From contig NZ_BJKB01000002.1 of NCBI RefSeq assembly GCF_010725055.1, positions 399,405 to 463,404 on the forward strand: a DNA stretch of 64,000 nt, read 5' to 3'. This document shows, one piece after another, positions 52,766-63,249 of this stretch. Made by a program: the position numbers and the translations under genes. Every line of letters begins with the position of its first letter. Within the stretch, counting starts at the first letter, position 1. Under the pieces are notes generated by a model that was not told where the DNA came from, made no database searches, and saw nothing but the letters and a program-made list of their open reading frames with translations. The stretch comes from Gelidibacter japonicus. Lineage in GTDB: Bacteria; Bacteroidota; Bacteroidia; Flavobacteriales; Flavobacteriaceae.

Positions 52766-55700
52766 ATGAAAATAAAAAAGGTACTTATTGCCAACAGAGG
52801 AGAAATTGCCATTCGCACCATGCGCGCCTGTACAGAATTAAACATTGCTACAGTTGCCGTTTACACCTATGAAGACCGCTATTCACAACATCGCAATAAA
52901 GCGGATGAATCCTATCAAATTGGAGAAGACAATCAGCCTTTAAAGCCATATTTGGATATGGATGAGATCATTGCTCTGGCAAAGTCCAAGAATGTTGATG
53001 CTATTCATCCTGGCTACGGGTTCCTTTCAGAGAATTCAGAATTTGCTCGAAGATGTGCCAAAAACGATATCATTTTTATCGGACCCTCTCCTGAGGTCAT
53101 GGATGCCTTAGGTGATAAAATAACCGCTAAGAAGATAGCAGTAAAATGTAATGTACCAATTATTGAAAGCAATAAAAAGAAGTTAAGCTCATTAAAGGTG
53201 GCCTTATCAGAAGCAACAAGCATAGGCTATCCTTTAATGTTAAAAGCGGCCTCAGGTGGTGGTGGGCGCGGGATGCGTATCATCAGAAAAGCCGAGGACC
53301 TGGAACAGAATTTCGATTCTGCCAGAAATGAGGCCCTCAACTCATTCGGTGACGACACTATGTTTCTCGAAAAATATGTAGAAGATCCTAAACATATTGA
53401 AGTACAAATTGTGGCCGATAATCACGGGAATATCCGCCATTTGTTTGAACGCGATTGTTCTGTACAGCGCCGTCATCAAAAGGTGGTGGAGATTGCGCCT
53501 TCACATAACGTGTCTGAAAAAGTCAAACAAGATCTATATAAATACGCTGTAGACATTGCAACGGAAGTCAATTATAATAATATTGGAACCGTGGAGTTTT
53601 TGGTTGACAAGGAAGACAATGTCTATTTTATTGAAGTTAATCCGCGGATACAGGTAGAACATACGGTTACTGAAATGGTAACCGGCATTGATTTGGTGAA
53701 AACCCAGATTTTTATTGCTGGAGGTTACAAATTATCAGATCAGCAAATCAAGATCTACGAACAAGAATCCTTAAAAACTTACGGTTTCGCCTTACAATGC
53801 CGATTGACTACTGAGGATCCCAGCAACAACTTCACACCTGACTATGGCACAATAACCACCTATAGAAGTGCCTCGGGAATGGGCATCCGTTTGGATGCAG
53901 GAAGCATATACCAAGGCTACAGTGTGAGTCCGTTTTTTGATTCGATGCTCGTCAAAGTTTCTGCCCACGGTAGGACTTTGGATGGAGCTGTTCGTAAAAT
54001 GGTGCGCGCCTTAAAGGAATTTCGGATTAGAGGGGTGAACACAAACATTCACTTTTTACAGAATGTGATCTTACATGATACATTTAAAGAAGGAAAAGTT
54101 ACCGTAAATTTCATTCAGAACACCCCTTCCCTATTCAAAATTAAGCTCCCGCAAGATAGAACAACCAAAGTCACCCAGTATTTGGCTGAAGTGATTGTCA
54201 ACGGTAATCCGGATGTGAAATACAAAGAAGAAAATAAGGTTTTCAGAAATCCGAAAGTGCCAAAATTCAATTTAGCCGCACCGCATCCTAAAGGAACAAA
54301 GGATATGCTAACCGAAATGGGACCGGAGAAATTCTGTGAGTGGCTCAAAAACGACACCAAAATCCATTATACCGATACCACCATGCGCGATGCACACCAA
54401 TCGCTGCTCGCCACTCGAATGCGGACGTTCGATATGATGAAAGTCGCTGAAAGTTTTGCAAAAAACCATCCAAACACGTTCAGCATGGAAGTTTGGGGCG
54501 GCGCGACATTTGATGTCTGTCTACGCTTCTTGCACGAAAGTCCATGGACACGCTTGCGCGAATTGCGAAAAGCAATCCCAAATATTTTGTTTCAGATGCT
54601 TTTGCGTGGTAGTAATGGTGTGGGATATAAAGCCTATCCGGACAACCTTATTGAGAAATTCGTAGAAAAATCTTGGGAAAATGGGGTTGATATCTTTAGA
54701 ATCTTTGATTCACTCAACTGGGTCAAGGCCATGGAACCGAGCATTAATTTTGTGAGAAATAAAACAGGAGGTATTGCACAGGCTGCCATAAGTTATACAG
54801 GGAATGTTTTGGATGTCAACGAAACCAAATACACGCTTAAATATTACACCCAATTAGCGAAAGACCTTGAAAGCGCTGGAGCTCATATGATTGCCATCAA
54901 AGATATGGCGGGGTTGTTAAAACCCTATGCCGCAACGGAATTGGTAGGCGCACTAAAAGACACGGTCAAGCTGCCGATTCATTTGCATACACATGACACC
55001 TCATCTTTACAAACTGCAACCTATCTTAAAGCCATTGAAGCTGGTGTAGATGTGGTTGATGTGGCTCTGGGCGGTTTGTCGGGATTGACCTCACAACCCA
55101 ATTTCAATGGGATTGTTGAAATGATGAAAGGTCAACCAAGAGCGCACGACTTTGACATGAATACTTTAAACCAGTTTTCTAATTTTTGGGAGGATACGCG
55201 TGAGCTGTATTATCCTTTTGAATCAGGATTAAAAGCTGGTACAGCCGAAGTGTTTCAACACGAAATTCCAGGTGGTCAGTATTCCAATTTGCGACCACAG
55301 GCTATTGCTCTAGGATTGGGTGATCGATTTGACGAGGTAAAGAAAATGTATGCCAAGGTCAATGCCATGTTTGGCAATCTGATAAAAGTGACACCAAGTT
55401 CCAAAGTTGTGGGAGATATGGCCATTTTTATGGTCACCAATAATCTCACTCCAGAAGATGTAATGGAACGTGGCTCGGAAATTTCCTTTCCAGAATCCGT
55501 GATCAATTTCTTTAAAGGCGATTTAGGTCAACCCACTGGCGGCTTTCCAAAGAAATTACAAAAAATCATTTTAAGAAATCACAAAGCCTATACTGATAGA
55601 CCTAATGGCCACTTAAAACCTATCGATTTTGATGTGGAATATGACGCTTTCAAAAAGAAATTCCAAAAAGGTTTTACCAGAGCTATTGAAATTGAAGATT

Positions 55701-56218
55701 TCTTATCCTACACCTTATATCCGAAAGTCTTCGAACAGGCGCACGAGAACTATAAACTATATGGCAATTTAAGTTTAGTGCCCACCAAGAATTTCTTCTA
55801 TGGCATGAAACAACGTGAAGAAATCCTCATTGAACTGGAGCCAGGAAAAACCATAATTGTCAGATTACTTTCTGTTGGTGTTCCCAATGAGGAAGGGGTC
55901 AGAATTGTTTTCTTCAAGGTGAACGGTGAAAATCGACTGGTAGAGGTTTTGGACAAATCACTTAATATCAAAAAAGAGACCCATGAGAAGATTGATCCAG
56001 CCGATGCCAATCAAATAGGAGCCCCTTTGCAAGGATCACTATACAAGGTATTGGTAAAAAGAGGTCAAAAGGTCAAAGAAAATGACCCGCTATTTATCAT
56101 TGAGGCCATGAAAATGGAAACCACCGTAACGGCGTTCAAGGCTGGGAAAGTAAAATCCATTACCATTAAAGAAGGAACCATGGTGATGCAGGATGATTTG
56201 ATTTTGACGGTGGAATAA
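52766..56218 (+). CDS. pyc: Pyruvate carboxylase
   Basis: The 1150-residue single-chain enzyme carboxylates pyruvate to oxaloacetate with ATP and bicarbonate. An N-terminal biotin carboxylase (about 1-455; VLIANRGEIAIRTMRAC, KAASGGGGRGMRI, VEVNPRIQVEHTVTE-like) is followed by the HMGL-type carboxyltransferase (from about 532; HYTDTTMRDAHQSLLATR, FRIFDSLNWV, KDMAGLL) and a C-terminal biotin carrier with biotinylated Lys1116 in IEAMKMETTV. Length and domain order match the alpha4 type. It provides oxaloacetate for gluconeogenesis and the TCA cycle. Confidence 0.97.
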   Translation: MKIKKVLIANRGEIAIRTMRACTELNIATVAVYTYEDRYSQHRNKADESYQIGEDNQPLKPYLDMDEIIALAKSKNVDAIHPGYGFLSENSEFARRCAKNDIIFIGPSPEVMDALGDKITAKKIAVKCNVPIIESNKKKLSSLKVALSEATSIGYPLMLKAASGGGGRGMRIIRKAEDLEQNFDSARNEALNSFGDDTMFLEKYVEDPKHIEVQIVADNHGNIRHLFERDCSVQRRHQKVVEIAPSHNVSEKVKQDLYKYAVDIATEVNYNNIGTVEFLVDKEDNVYFIEVNPRIQVEHTVTEMVTGIDLVKTQIFIAGGYKLSDQQIKIYEQESLKTYGFALQCRLTTEDPSNNFTPDYGTITTYRSASGMGIRLDAGSIYQGYSVSPFFDSMLVKVSAHGRTLDGAVRKMVRALKEFRIRGVNTNIHFLQNVILHDTFKEGKVTVNFIQNTPSLFKIKLPQDRTTKVTQYLAEVIVNGNPDVKYKEENKVFRNPKVPKFNLAAPHPKGTKDMLTEMGPEKFCEWLKNDTKIHYTDTTMRDAHQSLLATRMRTFDMMKVAESFAKNHPNTFSMEVWGGATFDVCLRFLHESPWTRLRELRKAIPNILFQMLLRGSNGVGYKAYPDNLIEKFVEKSWENGVDIFRIFDSLNWVKAMEPSINFVRNKTGGIAQAAISYTGNVLDVNETKYTLKYYTQLAKDLESAGAHMIAIKDMAGLLKPYAATELVGALKDTVKLPIHLHTHDTSSLQTATYLKAIEAGVDVVDVALGGLSGLTSQPNFNGIVEMMKGQPRAHDFDMNTLNQFSNFWEDTRELYYPFESGLKAGTAEVFQHEIPGGQYSNLRPQAIALGLGDRFDEVKKMYAKVNAMFGNLIKVTPSSKVVGDMAIFMVTNNLTPEDVMERGSEISFPESVINFFKGDLGQPTGGFPKKLQKIILRNHKAYTDRPNGHLKPIDFDVEYDAFKKKFQKGFTRAIEIEDFLSYTLYPKVFEQAHENYKLYGNLSLVPTKNFFYGMKQREEILIELEPGKTIIVRLLSVGVPNEEGVRIVFFKVNGENRLVEVLDKSLNIKKETHEKIDPADANQIGAPLQGSLYKVLVKRGQKVKENDPLFIIEAMKMETTVTAFKAGKVKSITIKEGTMVMQDDLILTVE

Positions 56219-56276
56219 TCTGGCATTCTAAATTAATGGGATTGCCAACTAAGAATTAAATACATATCTTGGAACC

Positions 56277-56843
56277 ATGAAAAAACTACTCTTTATTTTA
56301 TTGGCAGTACCGCTCCAATTGTTGGCGCAGGAGGTGCCTGGATCTGTTCAATTTTGGGACACCCTTAAAAATCACTGTGGTAAAGCATATGAAGGCGAAA
56401 TTATAGCTGGAGGCAAAGAAGGCGATGGTTTCACCGGAGAGAAATTGGTCATGCATGTTCGCAGTTGTGAGAACAACGTGCTCAGAATTCCTTTTTTTGT
56501 TGGTGATGACAAATCAAGAACCTGGGTATTGACGATGGGAGAAGATAACTTAATTCTCTTAAAGCACGACCATAGAAAGATGGATGGCACTGATGATGAG
56601 GTCACTCAATACGGCGGGCTGAGTCCAAATACAGGACGAGCTGACATTCAATTTTTTCCAGCAGATCAGTTTACAGCCAATTTATTGGCCCATGCTGCAA
56701 ACAACGTGTGGTGGATTACCGTTGATGAGAGTTCCTTCACTTATAATCTTCGTAGAATAGGGACGGATAGATTATTTTCCGTAAAATTTGATCTCACCAA
56801 GGAAGTGGAAACACCAGGTGCACCTTGGGGGAGCGAAGATTAA
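56277..56843 (+). CDS. Small secreted protein of unknown function
   Basis: The 188-residue protein has a signal peptide (LLFILLAVPLQLLAQ). The mature part is beta-rich with WDTLKNHCGKAYEGEI, RSCENNVLRIPFF, TWVLTMGEDNLILLKHDHR and a C-terminal LRRIGTDRLFSVKFDL. Two cysteines could form a disulfide. The alternating strands suggest a beta-barrel of lipocalin-like size, but I do not recognise a family. It follows pyruvate carboxylase after 58 bases and has its own terminator. Confidence 0.78.
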   Translation: MKKLLFILLAVPLQLLAQEVPGSVQFWDTLKNHCGKAYEGEIIAGGKEGDGFTGEKLVMHVRSCENNVLRIPFFVGDDKSRTWVLTMGEDNLILLKHDHRKMDGTDDEVTQYGGLSPNTGRADIQFFPADQFTANLLAHAANNVWWITVDESSFTYNLRRIGTDRLFSVKFDLTKEVETPGAPWGSED

Positions 56844-56900
56844 ATTCAGAAAAACCTGTCTAATTTCTTTTCATTCATAACTAAATAATGAACATTTACA

Positions 56901-56924
56901 ACCACTTCCTTTCAGAGGTGGTTT
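56901..56924 (+). terminator. Terminator of the small secreted protein gene
   Basis: AACCACTTC-ctttca-GAGGTGGTT (one G-T pair) followed by TTTTT, 58 bases past the stop. Confidence 0.8.
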
Positions 56925-56997
56925 TTTTATCTCCAATATTGCAAAACCAATAACATTAAAATAACCTCTGCATGGAATCCGTGCAAATCAATTAGTT

Positions 56998-57005
56998 TAC
57001 CTTTG
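56998..57005 (+). promoter_or_regulatory. Promoter -7 box for the FUSC gene
   Basis: Plus-strand TACCTTTG, an exact TAnnTTTG match, 19 bases before the TTG start at 57025. No clear -33 element. Confidence 0.6.
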
Positions 57006-57024
57006 CAGGCAATCACATAAACAT

Positions 57025-59265
57025 TTGAAAGAACTCCTCACATCCATAGAAATATTCCTAAAAGGATCCGACTTTTATAGAGGTATCAGATTGACCTTTG
57101 CGGTGATAACACCTTTGGTTGTCCTTAATTTTTTGGGATATTTTGAATATGCTCCCGCCATTGCTATGGGTGCTTTTTTAAATGCTCCTGGAGATATTCC
57201 GGGAAGCCTAAAACGTAAGGTCAATGCGATTTTAATCAGTACCGCATTAACAATGCTGATTACAGCCACCATTTTATTTTGCAAACCTTATCTCCTACTC
57301 GTCATTGTAGCACTTGCCGTTTTTTCGTTTTTTGTGTCGTTTATTTCGGTATATGGGTTTAGGGGCTCGATGTTCTCATTTTCAGGATTATTAGCTATGG
57401 TATTGGCTTTTGCCGTTGAAAAGGAAACTCCAGTGGATATATTGTCTCATGTATTACTGATTGGTTGCGGGGGACTTTGGTATTTGCTCATATCTTATCT
57501 ATTCAGGAAACTGTCACCTAAAAAAGATGAAATCCAGTTTTTGTCTGATAGTATGACTCTTATTGGAGAGTATTTAATATTACGAGCACGCCTATTGACA
57601 AAAATATCAAAACGTCATGAACTCATACAAAAGGCATTCGTACTGCAAAGCCAGATCAACGAAAAACATGAAACTTTAAGAGAATTACTTCTACTAGAGC
57701 GCAAACGTTCAGGGCGTTCTCATTATGACGAAAAACATTTGTTGATCTTTATATCTTCGGTTAATATTTTTGAACTTATTGAAGCCAAACACTTAGACTA
57801 TAACGAAATAGACCGACTTTTTAGTGATCGAAAACACCTTAAAGCTTTTAAGGACCTAAATAAAGTCATGGGGCGCCATTTAATGACTTTATCAGAATTA
57901 CTAATCCAAAATGATAAAATTTCAGATAACGATACTCTAATTCCTGCCCTTTCAAAAGCTAAAGAGGCAATATCGAAATATGTAGAGGATATCCAATTGC
58001 CAAAAGCTCGTGAAGGAGCACTAGCACTTCGTAATCTTTATGATTACCAAGAAAACATTTTTGATGAGATCAGTGCCATTCGCCGCGTAATGGCCAATGT
58101 TAAGGACGCCTCAAAAGTATCCTTAAAACGCCAGAACACAAGTCAGTTTTTAACGCTTCAAGAGTATCGCCTAAACGTAATTATTCAAAATTTCAGTTGG
58201 AATTCTACTTTATTCAGGCATGCCCTACGATTTACTGTCGCCATTATATTTGCCTTTATCCTGGGCACTCTTTTGGACATCAGAAACACCTATTGGATTC
58301 TACTGACCATAATTGTGATTATGCGACCCAACTACGGCCTGACCAAAGAGCGATCCAAAGAACGAATTATTGGTACACTTATAGGTGCCGCCATAGCTAT
58401 AGGTATCGTATTACTGACTCAAAATATCATTGTTTACGGGGTTTTAGCGATTATATCCTTAACCTTGGCCTTTTCACTCATACAACAGAATCTTAGATCG
58501 GCGGCTGCATTTATCACCATAAATATCATATTTGTGTATTCGCTTATCAATCCTGATGCCTTTCAGGTCATCCAATACCGGGTGATTGACACCATAATAG
58601 GTGCGGGGATTGCCGTTATTGCCAATTACACTTTATGGCCAAGTTGGGAAGCCTTAAACTTAAAAAATGTGCTTGTCGACGCTTTACACAAGAACAGAAC
58701 ATATCTTTTGGCTACCCAAGAGTTATATTATGACAAAAATAAAAACGAACTCAATTATAAATTAGCAAGAAAAGAAGCCTTTTTGGCCATTAGTAATTTG
58801 AATGCCGCGTTCCAAAGATTGACACAAGATCCAAAATCAAAACAAGTGGAATTTCAACTGATCTATGACATGGTGACCTTGAACCAAACCATGGTTTCGG
58901 CTATTGCGTCCATTGGCAGTTTTATTATCAACCATCAAACCACTCCAGCTTCGAAAGAATTTGATGCCATAGTCCGAAGAATAGCTAATACCTTGGAAGC
59001 CTCTTGCTCAATTTTAAAAAATGTTCAGGCCGATTGCGAAACGATCACCGTCGATATTGAAAAAGCTCAGGAGAAATTAATGGAAACCTATCGTAGCCTA
59101 TCTAGAATGCGCGATGAAAACATTCAAAATGGCCATACAGAAATAGACACTGAAACACTCCACAATCTTCAAGAAGCATATTTAATTTCCAACCAACTAA
59201 TCTGGTTAAAGACGCTTTCAGAAAATCTCAGAAAAGCAACTTCAAAATATCAGGAGGTCTTGTAG
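57025..59265 (+). CDS. FUSC/YccS-type membrane protein
   Basis: The 746-residue protein has two membrane blocks, about residues 20-165 and 400-550, each of several helices, separated by a long cytoplasmic helical region and followed by a helical C-terminal domain. This is the layout of the FUSC (fusaric acid resistance-like) and YccS/YhfK proteins. The conserved stretch NTYWILLTIIVIMRPNYG with LTKERSKERIIGTLIG is clear. It may export aromatic acids, but that is family inference only. The start is a TTG at 57025: no ATG occurs before codon 48, which would remove the first helix. Confidence 0.88.
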   Translation: MKELLTSIEIFLKGSDFYRGIRLTFAVITPLVVLNFLGYFEYAPAIAMGAFLNAPGDIPGSLKRKVNAILISTALTMLITATILFCKPYLLLVIVALAVFSFFVSFISVYGFRGSMFSFSGLLAMVLAFAVEKETPVDILSHVLLIGCGGLWYLLISYLFRKLSPKKDEIQFLSDSMTLIGEYLILRARLLTKISKRHELIQKAFVLQSQINEKHETLRELLLLERKRSGRSHYDEKHLLIFISSVNIFELIEAKHLDYNEIDRLFSDRKHLKAFKDLNKVMGRHLMTLSELLIQNDKISDNDTLIPALSKAKEAISKYVEDIQLPKAREGALALRNLYDYQENIFDEISAIRRVMANVKDASKVSLKRQNTSQFLTLQEYRLNVIIQNFSWNSTLFRHALRFTVAIIFAFILGTLLDIRNTYWILLTIIVIMRPNYGLTKERSKERIIGTLIGAAIAIGIVLLTQNIIVYGVLAIISLTLAFSLIQQNLRSAAAFITINIIFVYSLINPDAFQVIQYRVIDTIIGAGIAVIANYTLWPSWEALNLKNVLVDALHKNRTYLLATQELYYDKNKNELNYKLARKEAFLAISNLNAAFQRLTQDPKSKQVEFQLIYDMVTLNQTMVSAIASIGSFIINHQTTPASKEFDAIVRRIANTLEASCSILKNVQADCETITVDIEKAQEKLMETYRSLSRMRDENIQNGHTEIDTETLHNLQEAYLISNQLIWLKTLSENLRKATSKYQEVL

Positions 59266-59421
59266 AAATTATCAGCAGTCTATAAAACTTCCATTTGCTG
59301 GTATCATGGCCAAATCCATATCATCTAATACCTGCTATCCGAATTACTATTGGATAGTGGGATTAACTAAAGCTTTAAAAATTAGCGTATTTCACTTTTA
59401 AATCTGCGTTTCACCATCAAA

Positions 59422-59451
59422 AAAACCACTTCATTTAGCTGAAGTGGTTTT
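59422..59451. terminator. Bidirectional terminator between the FUSC gene and dsbD
   Basis: Perfect 12-base arms AAAACCACTTCA and complement around a six-base loop, with A/T runs on both sides. It lies between converging genes. Confidence 0.85.
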
Positions 59452-59530
59452 CGATATTAATATCAATGTAATTGATCAATGTATTAGATTGAAACTGCTC
59501 TTATATTTTACTAATATTAAAATCTGTCTC

Positions 59531-61555
59531 TTATTTTTCAAACCCATCCAATCCTTCTCTCATCCATTCAAGGTATTCTTGAGCATCCGGTGTATAGCCA
59601 ACCGGATCATTAAGGTTTTCTTCATCATGATCTATCAAGACATAAAAAGGTTGGGTATTTGTTTTATATCTTATGGTCTGGAATTCGCTCCATTTCTGTC
59701 CGATATACTTTAACTGTTTGCCTGGTCGTAACTGCGATTCTACGATCTCATCGTCCTCAAGCTTTCGCTTATCATCAACGTATAAGGAAATCAACACCAC
59801 TTCGTTTTTAAGGATATTGAGCACTTGGTCATTTGGCCAAACGTTCTGTTCCATTTTTCTACAGTTTACACAGGCCCATCCCGTAAAATCCAACATCACT
59901 GGTTTACCGACTTTCCTGGCATAGGCCATTCCTTTTTCATAATCATTGAAGGCCAAGATCTGGTGAGGTGCCAAAAGATGTCCACCATCAGGAAGCACCT
60001 GTGCTTCACCTGAGCTAAACCCTCCTCCGGTTTTGGAATTACCAACACCATAAGGCGATTCAGAATAATCCAATGGCGGTGGGAACGCACTGATCAAGTT
60101 AAGAGGTGCACCCCAAAGACCAGGGATCATATAAATAGTAAAACTCAGTACCAACAGACCAAGACTCAAACGTCCAACAGAAATATGAGTCAACGGCGAA
60201 TCATGTGGCAATCTGATCTTTCCAAAAAGGTAAAACGCCAGGGCGCCAAAAATAGCAATCCATATGGCAATGAACACCTCGCGCTCCAAGAAATGTAACT
60301 GCAGAACCAGATCTGCTTGGGACAGGAATTTGAACGCAAATGCCAATTCCAAGAATCCTAAAACTACTTTAACGGTATTCAACCAACCTCCTGATTTTGG
60401 CAGGGAGTTCAACCACCCTGGGAATGCCGCAAACAATCCAAATGGCAATGCCAAAGCAATTGAAAAGCCCAACATTCCGATCATAGGTGCCAATCCGCCT
60501 TTGGTGGCAGAGAGCACAATAATATTACCTACAAATGGTCCTGTACAAGAAAAGGAAACAATGGCTAGTGCCAAAGCCATAAAAAATATACCCGTATAGC
60601 CTCCCTTACCGGCTTTACTGTCGATTTTATTTGCCCACGATTGTGGCAGCATGATTTCAAAAGCACCTAAGAAGGATACGGCAAAGATTACCAAGATGAA
60701 AAAGAACAACAGGTTAAAGGTGACACTCGTGGAAAACTCGTTAATGGCACTCGCACCAAAAATCGCCACGACGCCAGTACCCAAAATAACATAGATGACG
60801 ATGATACAGATGCCGTAGATTATGGCATTTTTCACCCCCTCGGCCTTGGTCTGACTTTGCTTGGTAAAGAAACTAACGGTCATGGGTATCAATGGGAAGA
60901 CACATGGGGTGAACAAGGCGATAAGTCCGGCGCCCATTCCAAGAATGAAAATCGTCCACAGACCGCTGTTCTCTGCTTCTTTTTCCTCCTTTTCAGTTAT
61001 AATGACTTCTTCTTTATCAGTATCAATCTTTACAGGCTCCTGAAAATTAAAAATACTATTCTCATCAGAGGCAATGGTGTCTGTTCCAGTAAATCCCTCA
61101 GCTTTTGTTAGATCAAAATCCAAGTCGATATAAGCTGGAGGCAAACATCGCATATCATCACAGACCATAAATTCCACCTCACCTTTAACAATTGAAAGCT
61201 CCTTGTTGAGTACATTGATACGTTGTCTGAATTCCGCCGAATCATCAAAATATTTGATGCGCATATTAAATACAGGGTCATTAACGGTACGCCCCTCTTC
61301 TTCGGTGGTATTACCTATAAGCTCAGCGTCTTTACCAGTATCATATATAAACGTCGTTGGAATTGGTCCATCCTCTGGAACCTCTTGTGAGTATAGGTGC
61401 CAGCCCCTATCAATAGTGGCTTTTGATATTAAATCGTATTCTGTATCGGAGATTTTTTCAACTGAAGTGGACCATTTTACGGGTTCCAAAACTTGAGCTT
61501 TTGCTGTTGTCCATGTTAAGGAAACCAATAAAAAATAAAGAAAGATATTTCTCAT
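59531..61555 (-). CDS. dsbD: Thiol:disulfide interchange protein DsbD
   Basis: The 674-residue protein carries electrons from cytoplasmic thioredoxin to the periplasm. After a signal peptide it has an N-terminal domain with the redox pair in [12 protein letters not shown], a membrane domain of about eight helices with the pair in [12 protein letters not shown] and [10 protein letters not shown], and a C-terminal thioredoxin-like domain with Cys562 and Cys565 ([11 protein letters not shown]). A long Gly-rich spacer precedes the last domain. The transcript starts about 140 bases upstream, a long leader. The TlpA-like gene lies upstream on the same strand and may be a client. Confidence 0.95.
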   Translation of the reverse strand: MRNIFLYFLLVSLTWTTAKAQVLEPVKWSTSVEKISDTEYDLISKATIDRGWHLYSQEVPEDGPIPTTFIYDTGKDAELIGNTTEEEGRTVNDPVFNMRIKYFDDSAEFRQRINVLNKELSIVKGEVEFMVCDDMRCLPPAYIDLDFDLTKAEGFTGTDTIASDENSIFNFQEPVKIDTDKEEVIITEKEEKEAENSGLWTIFILGMGAGLIALFTPCVFPLIPMTVSFFTKQSQTKAEGVKNAIIYGICIIVIYVILGTGVVAIFGASAINEFSTSVTFNLLFFFILVIFAVSFLGAFEIMLPQSWANKIDSKAGKGGYTGIFFMALALAIVSFSCTGPFVGNIIVLSATKGGLAPMIGMLGFSIALALPFGLFAAFPGWLNSLPKSGGWLNTVKVVLGFLELAFAFKFLSQADLVLQLHFLEREVFIAIWIAIFGALAFYLFGKIRLPHDSPLTHISVGRLSLGLLVLSFTIYMIPGLWGAPLNLISAFPPPLDYSESPYGVGNSKTGGGFSSGEAQVLPDGGHLLAPHQILAFNDYEKGMAYARKVGKPVMLDFTGWACVNCRKMEQNVWPNDQVLNILKNEVVLISLYVDDKRKLEDDEIVESQLRPGKQLKYIGQKWSEFQTIRYKTNTQPFYVLIDHDEENLNDPVGYTPDAQEYLEWMREGLDGFEK

Positions 61556-61697
61556 CTGATAGTATTCGTTAGGGTATTATCAATATTTAAAATAGAGAAA
61601 ACATGACATATAAATTCTCTACCCATAAGACGTTGCAAATGCAGAGTGCCCTTATAATAAAATGTTAAAATATTTAATACTTATAAAATTCAAGGTG

Positions 61698-61729
61698 CAA
61701 AGGTAATTAAAAGAAGTAGGAAGGCGCAA
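61698..61729 (-). promoter_or_regulatory. Promoter of dsbD
   Basis: On the minus strand TTG (61727-61729), 21 bases, then TACCTTTG (61698-61705), a full consensus match with the same spacing as the efflux operon promoter. It leaves a leader of about 138 bases. Confidence 0.65.
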
Positions 61730-61850
61730 CTCTTCTCATGGATCTATAGGTTTTTAACAACAGTTTAAGAAGTGGTTTATCATATAAGAATAATTAATAA
61801 AACTTACTTTTTTTTAACCAACTAATTTTAATAAACCACCAAAGCTGCTA

Positions 61851-63227
61851 TTAAATATTTAATTCATTAAACAAATCAATCAATTTATCATCTGAAGGTC
61901 TTGGTGCATTAGCTGTGACAATATTGCCTTCGGGGTCCAACAAAATGAAACGCGGAATGCCCATGATCAAATAATCTTGCACAAACTGTGATTCCCAAGC
62001 ATTATCCGCTAATACTTGAATGCCACCCAGATTCTCATCCACAATCATTTTTTTCCATTTTCCATGATCAGATTGTTTGTCAATCGACACGCTTAAGAAC
62101 TCAATGTTCTTGCCATGATACTCCTTTTCAACTCTCTTTAATGATGGAATTTCTTTTATACATGGCCCACACCAAGTTGCCCAAACATCTACATAAATAT
62201 ATTTCCCTTTTAAATCATCTAAAGAGGTTTTACTACCGTCATTGTTTTCATAATCAAAAAACTTTGGAGATGGCATTCCTTTGGCTACGGTTCTAAGTTT
62301 ATGATAACTCTCTGTAATAATTTCATTATTTTTTTTATCAGTAGAAGCCTTTATATAGACATCATAATAATCTTCCAAATTAGCTGTGTATGAGATTCCA
62401 CTTTTTGCTTCATCAAACAACAGCTTATTTTTTATCTCCTGATTTGGAGATTCGGAAACAACCTTTAAATACGCCACATCTTCTTCAAGATTCTCTGAGT
62501 CTGAAATATTTTTGGCAGTCTCTCTAAAATGGCTTGATACAAGGCGCCTGTATGATCCAGAGAAATTAAAATCTTCAGAATTATTGTAATCAAACCCTGT
62601 CATTTCTGGCAGAAAATCAGTAGAGACCTTAAATTCAGGCACTTTTATAACATAGCTATGGGACTTTTCATACCCCAATAGCTTTGCAATAAACTCATGT
62701 CCAATGTTTCGATTTTCTTTCTTTTTGAAATCATCGGAAATATTCATTTGGTCATCAATGAATTGTTCCATACTCGTTTTGATATCGTTAGCCTTCTTCT
62801 TAAACTCAACTTCATCCAGGCTGTAGAATTCCTCAAAACTTCCCATCATTTCTCTTTCTCTCTTAATTTTATCTTGCAAATACGTATTGACAGCAGCTCC
62901 TTCTCCAGAAAAGTTTAGAGAGTTTTTAAAATCTTTTGTGTCAAAAGTGATGTTTAAATGTGAAGCTGGTTCGAGATGGACCCTCATAAAAATTTTACCA
63001 TATGTAACTAAATATGATCCTGTACTAATCTTTAGAGTATCTAAAAACTTACCTGCTTCAGATACCGCAATAGTATCTCTCTGACTGTTATCATGATTTG
63101 CCAATATGATTTTATCATCTATGATATTTGTAATCTCACCTGAAAACACAGTAAGGTCGTTAGGCACTTCATTTTTACAAGACAGAGTTATAGTCGCTAT
63201 TGTTAAAACAATTAATAGTTTTTTCAT
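61851..63227 (-). CDS. TlpA-type thioredoxin-fold lipoprotein
   Basis: The 458-residue protein has a lipoprotein signal (ATITLSC, Cys17). Residues about 25-130 resemble a DUF4369-like beta domain, a helical spacer covers about 130-320, and the C-terminal thioredoxin fold carries the redox motif WATWCGPC, followed by SVSIDKQSDHGKW and the cis-proline region GIPRFILLDPEG. It likely reduces periplasmic disulfides and takes electrons from DsbD, encoded next downstream. No specific client can be named. Confidence 0.93.
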   Translation of the reverse strand: MKKLLIVLTIATITLSCKNEVPNDLTVFSGEITNIIDDKIILANHDNSQRDTIAVSEAGKFLDTLKISTGSYLVTYGKIFMRVHLEPASHLNITFDTKDFKNSLNFSGEGAAVNTYLQDKIKREREMMGSFEEFYSLDEVEFKKKANDIKTSMEQFIDDQMNISDDFKKKENRNIGHEFIAKLLGYEKSHSYVIKVPEFKVSTDFLPEMTGFDYNNSEDFNFSGSYRRLVSSHFRETAKNISDSENLEEDVAYLKVVSESPNQEIKNKLLFDEAKSGISYTANLEDYYDVYIKASTDKKNNEIITESYHKLRTVAKGMPSPKFFDYENNDGSKTSLDDLKGKYIYVDVWATWCGPCIKEIPSLKRVEKEYHGKNIEFLSVSIDKQSDHGKWKKMIVDENLGGIQVLADNAWESQFVQDYLIMGIPRFILLDPEGNIVTANAPRPSDDKLIDLFNELNI

Positions 63228-63249
63228 TTAATTCTTGTTTTTTGATTCC

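Noticed and set aside
52621..52872. 83-codon plus-strand frame overlapping the start of pyruvate carboxylase
   Set aside because: It runs out of frame through the well-supported carboxylase start and resembles no protein.
59444..59713. 89-codon plus-strand frame at the end of dsbD
   Set aside because: Antisense to conserved dsbD coding sequence and begins within the terminator region.
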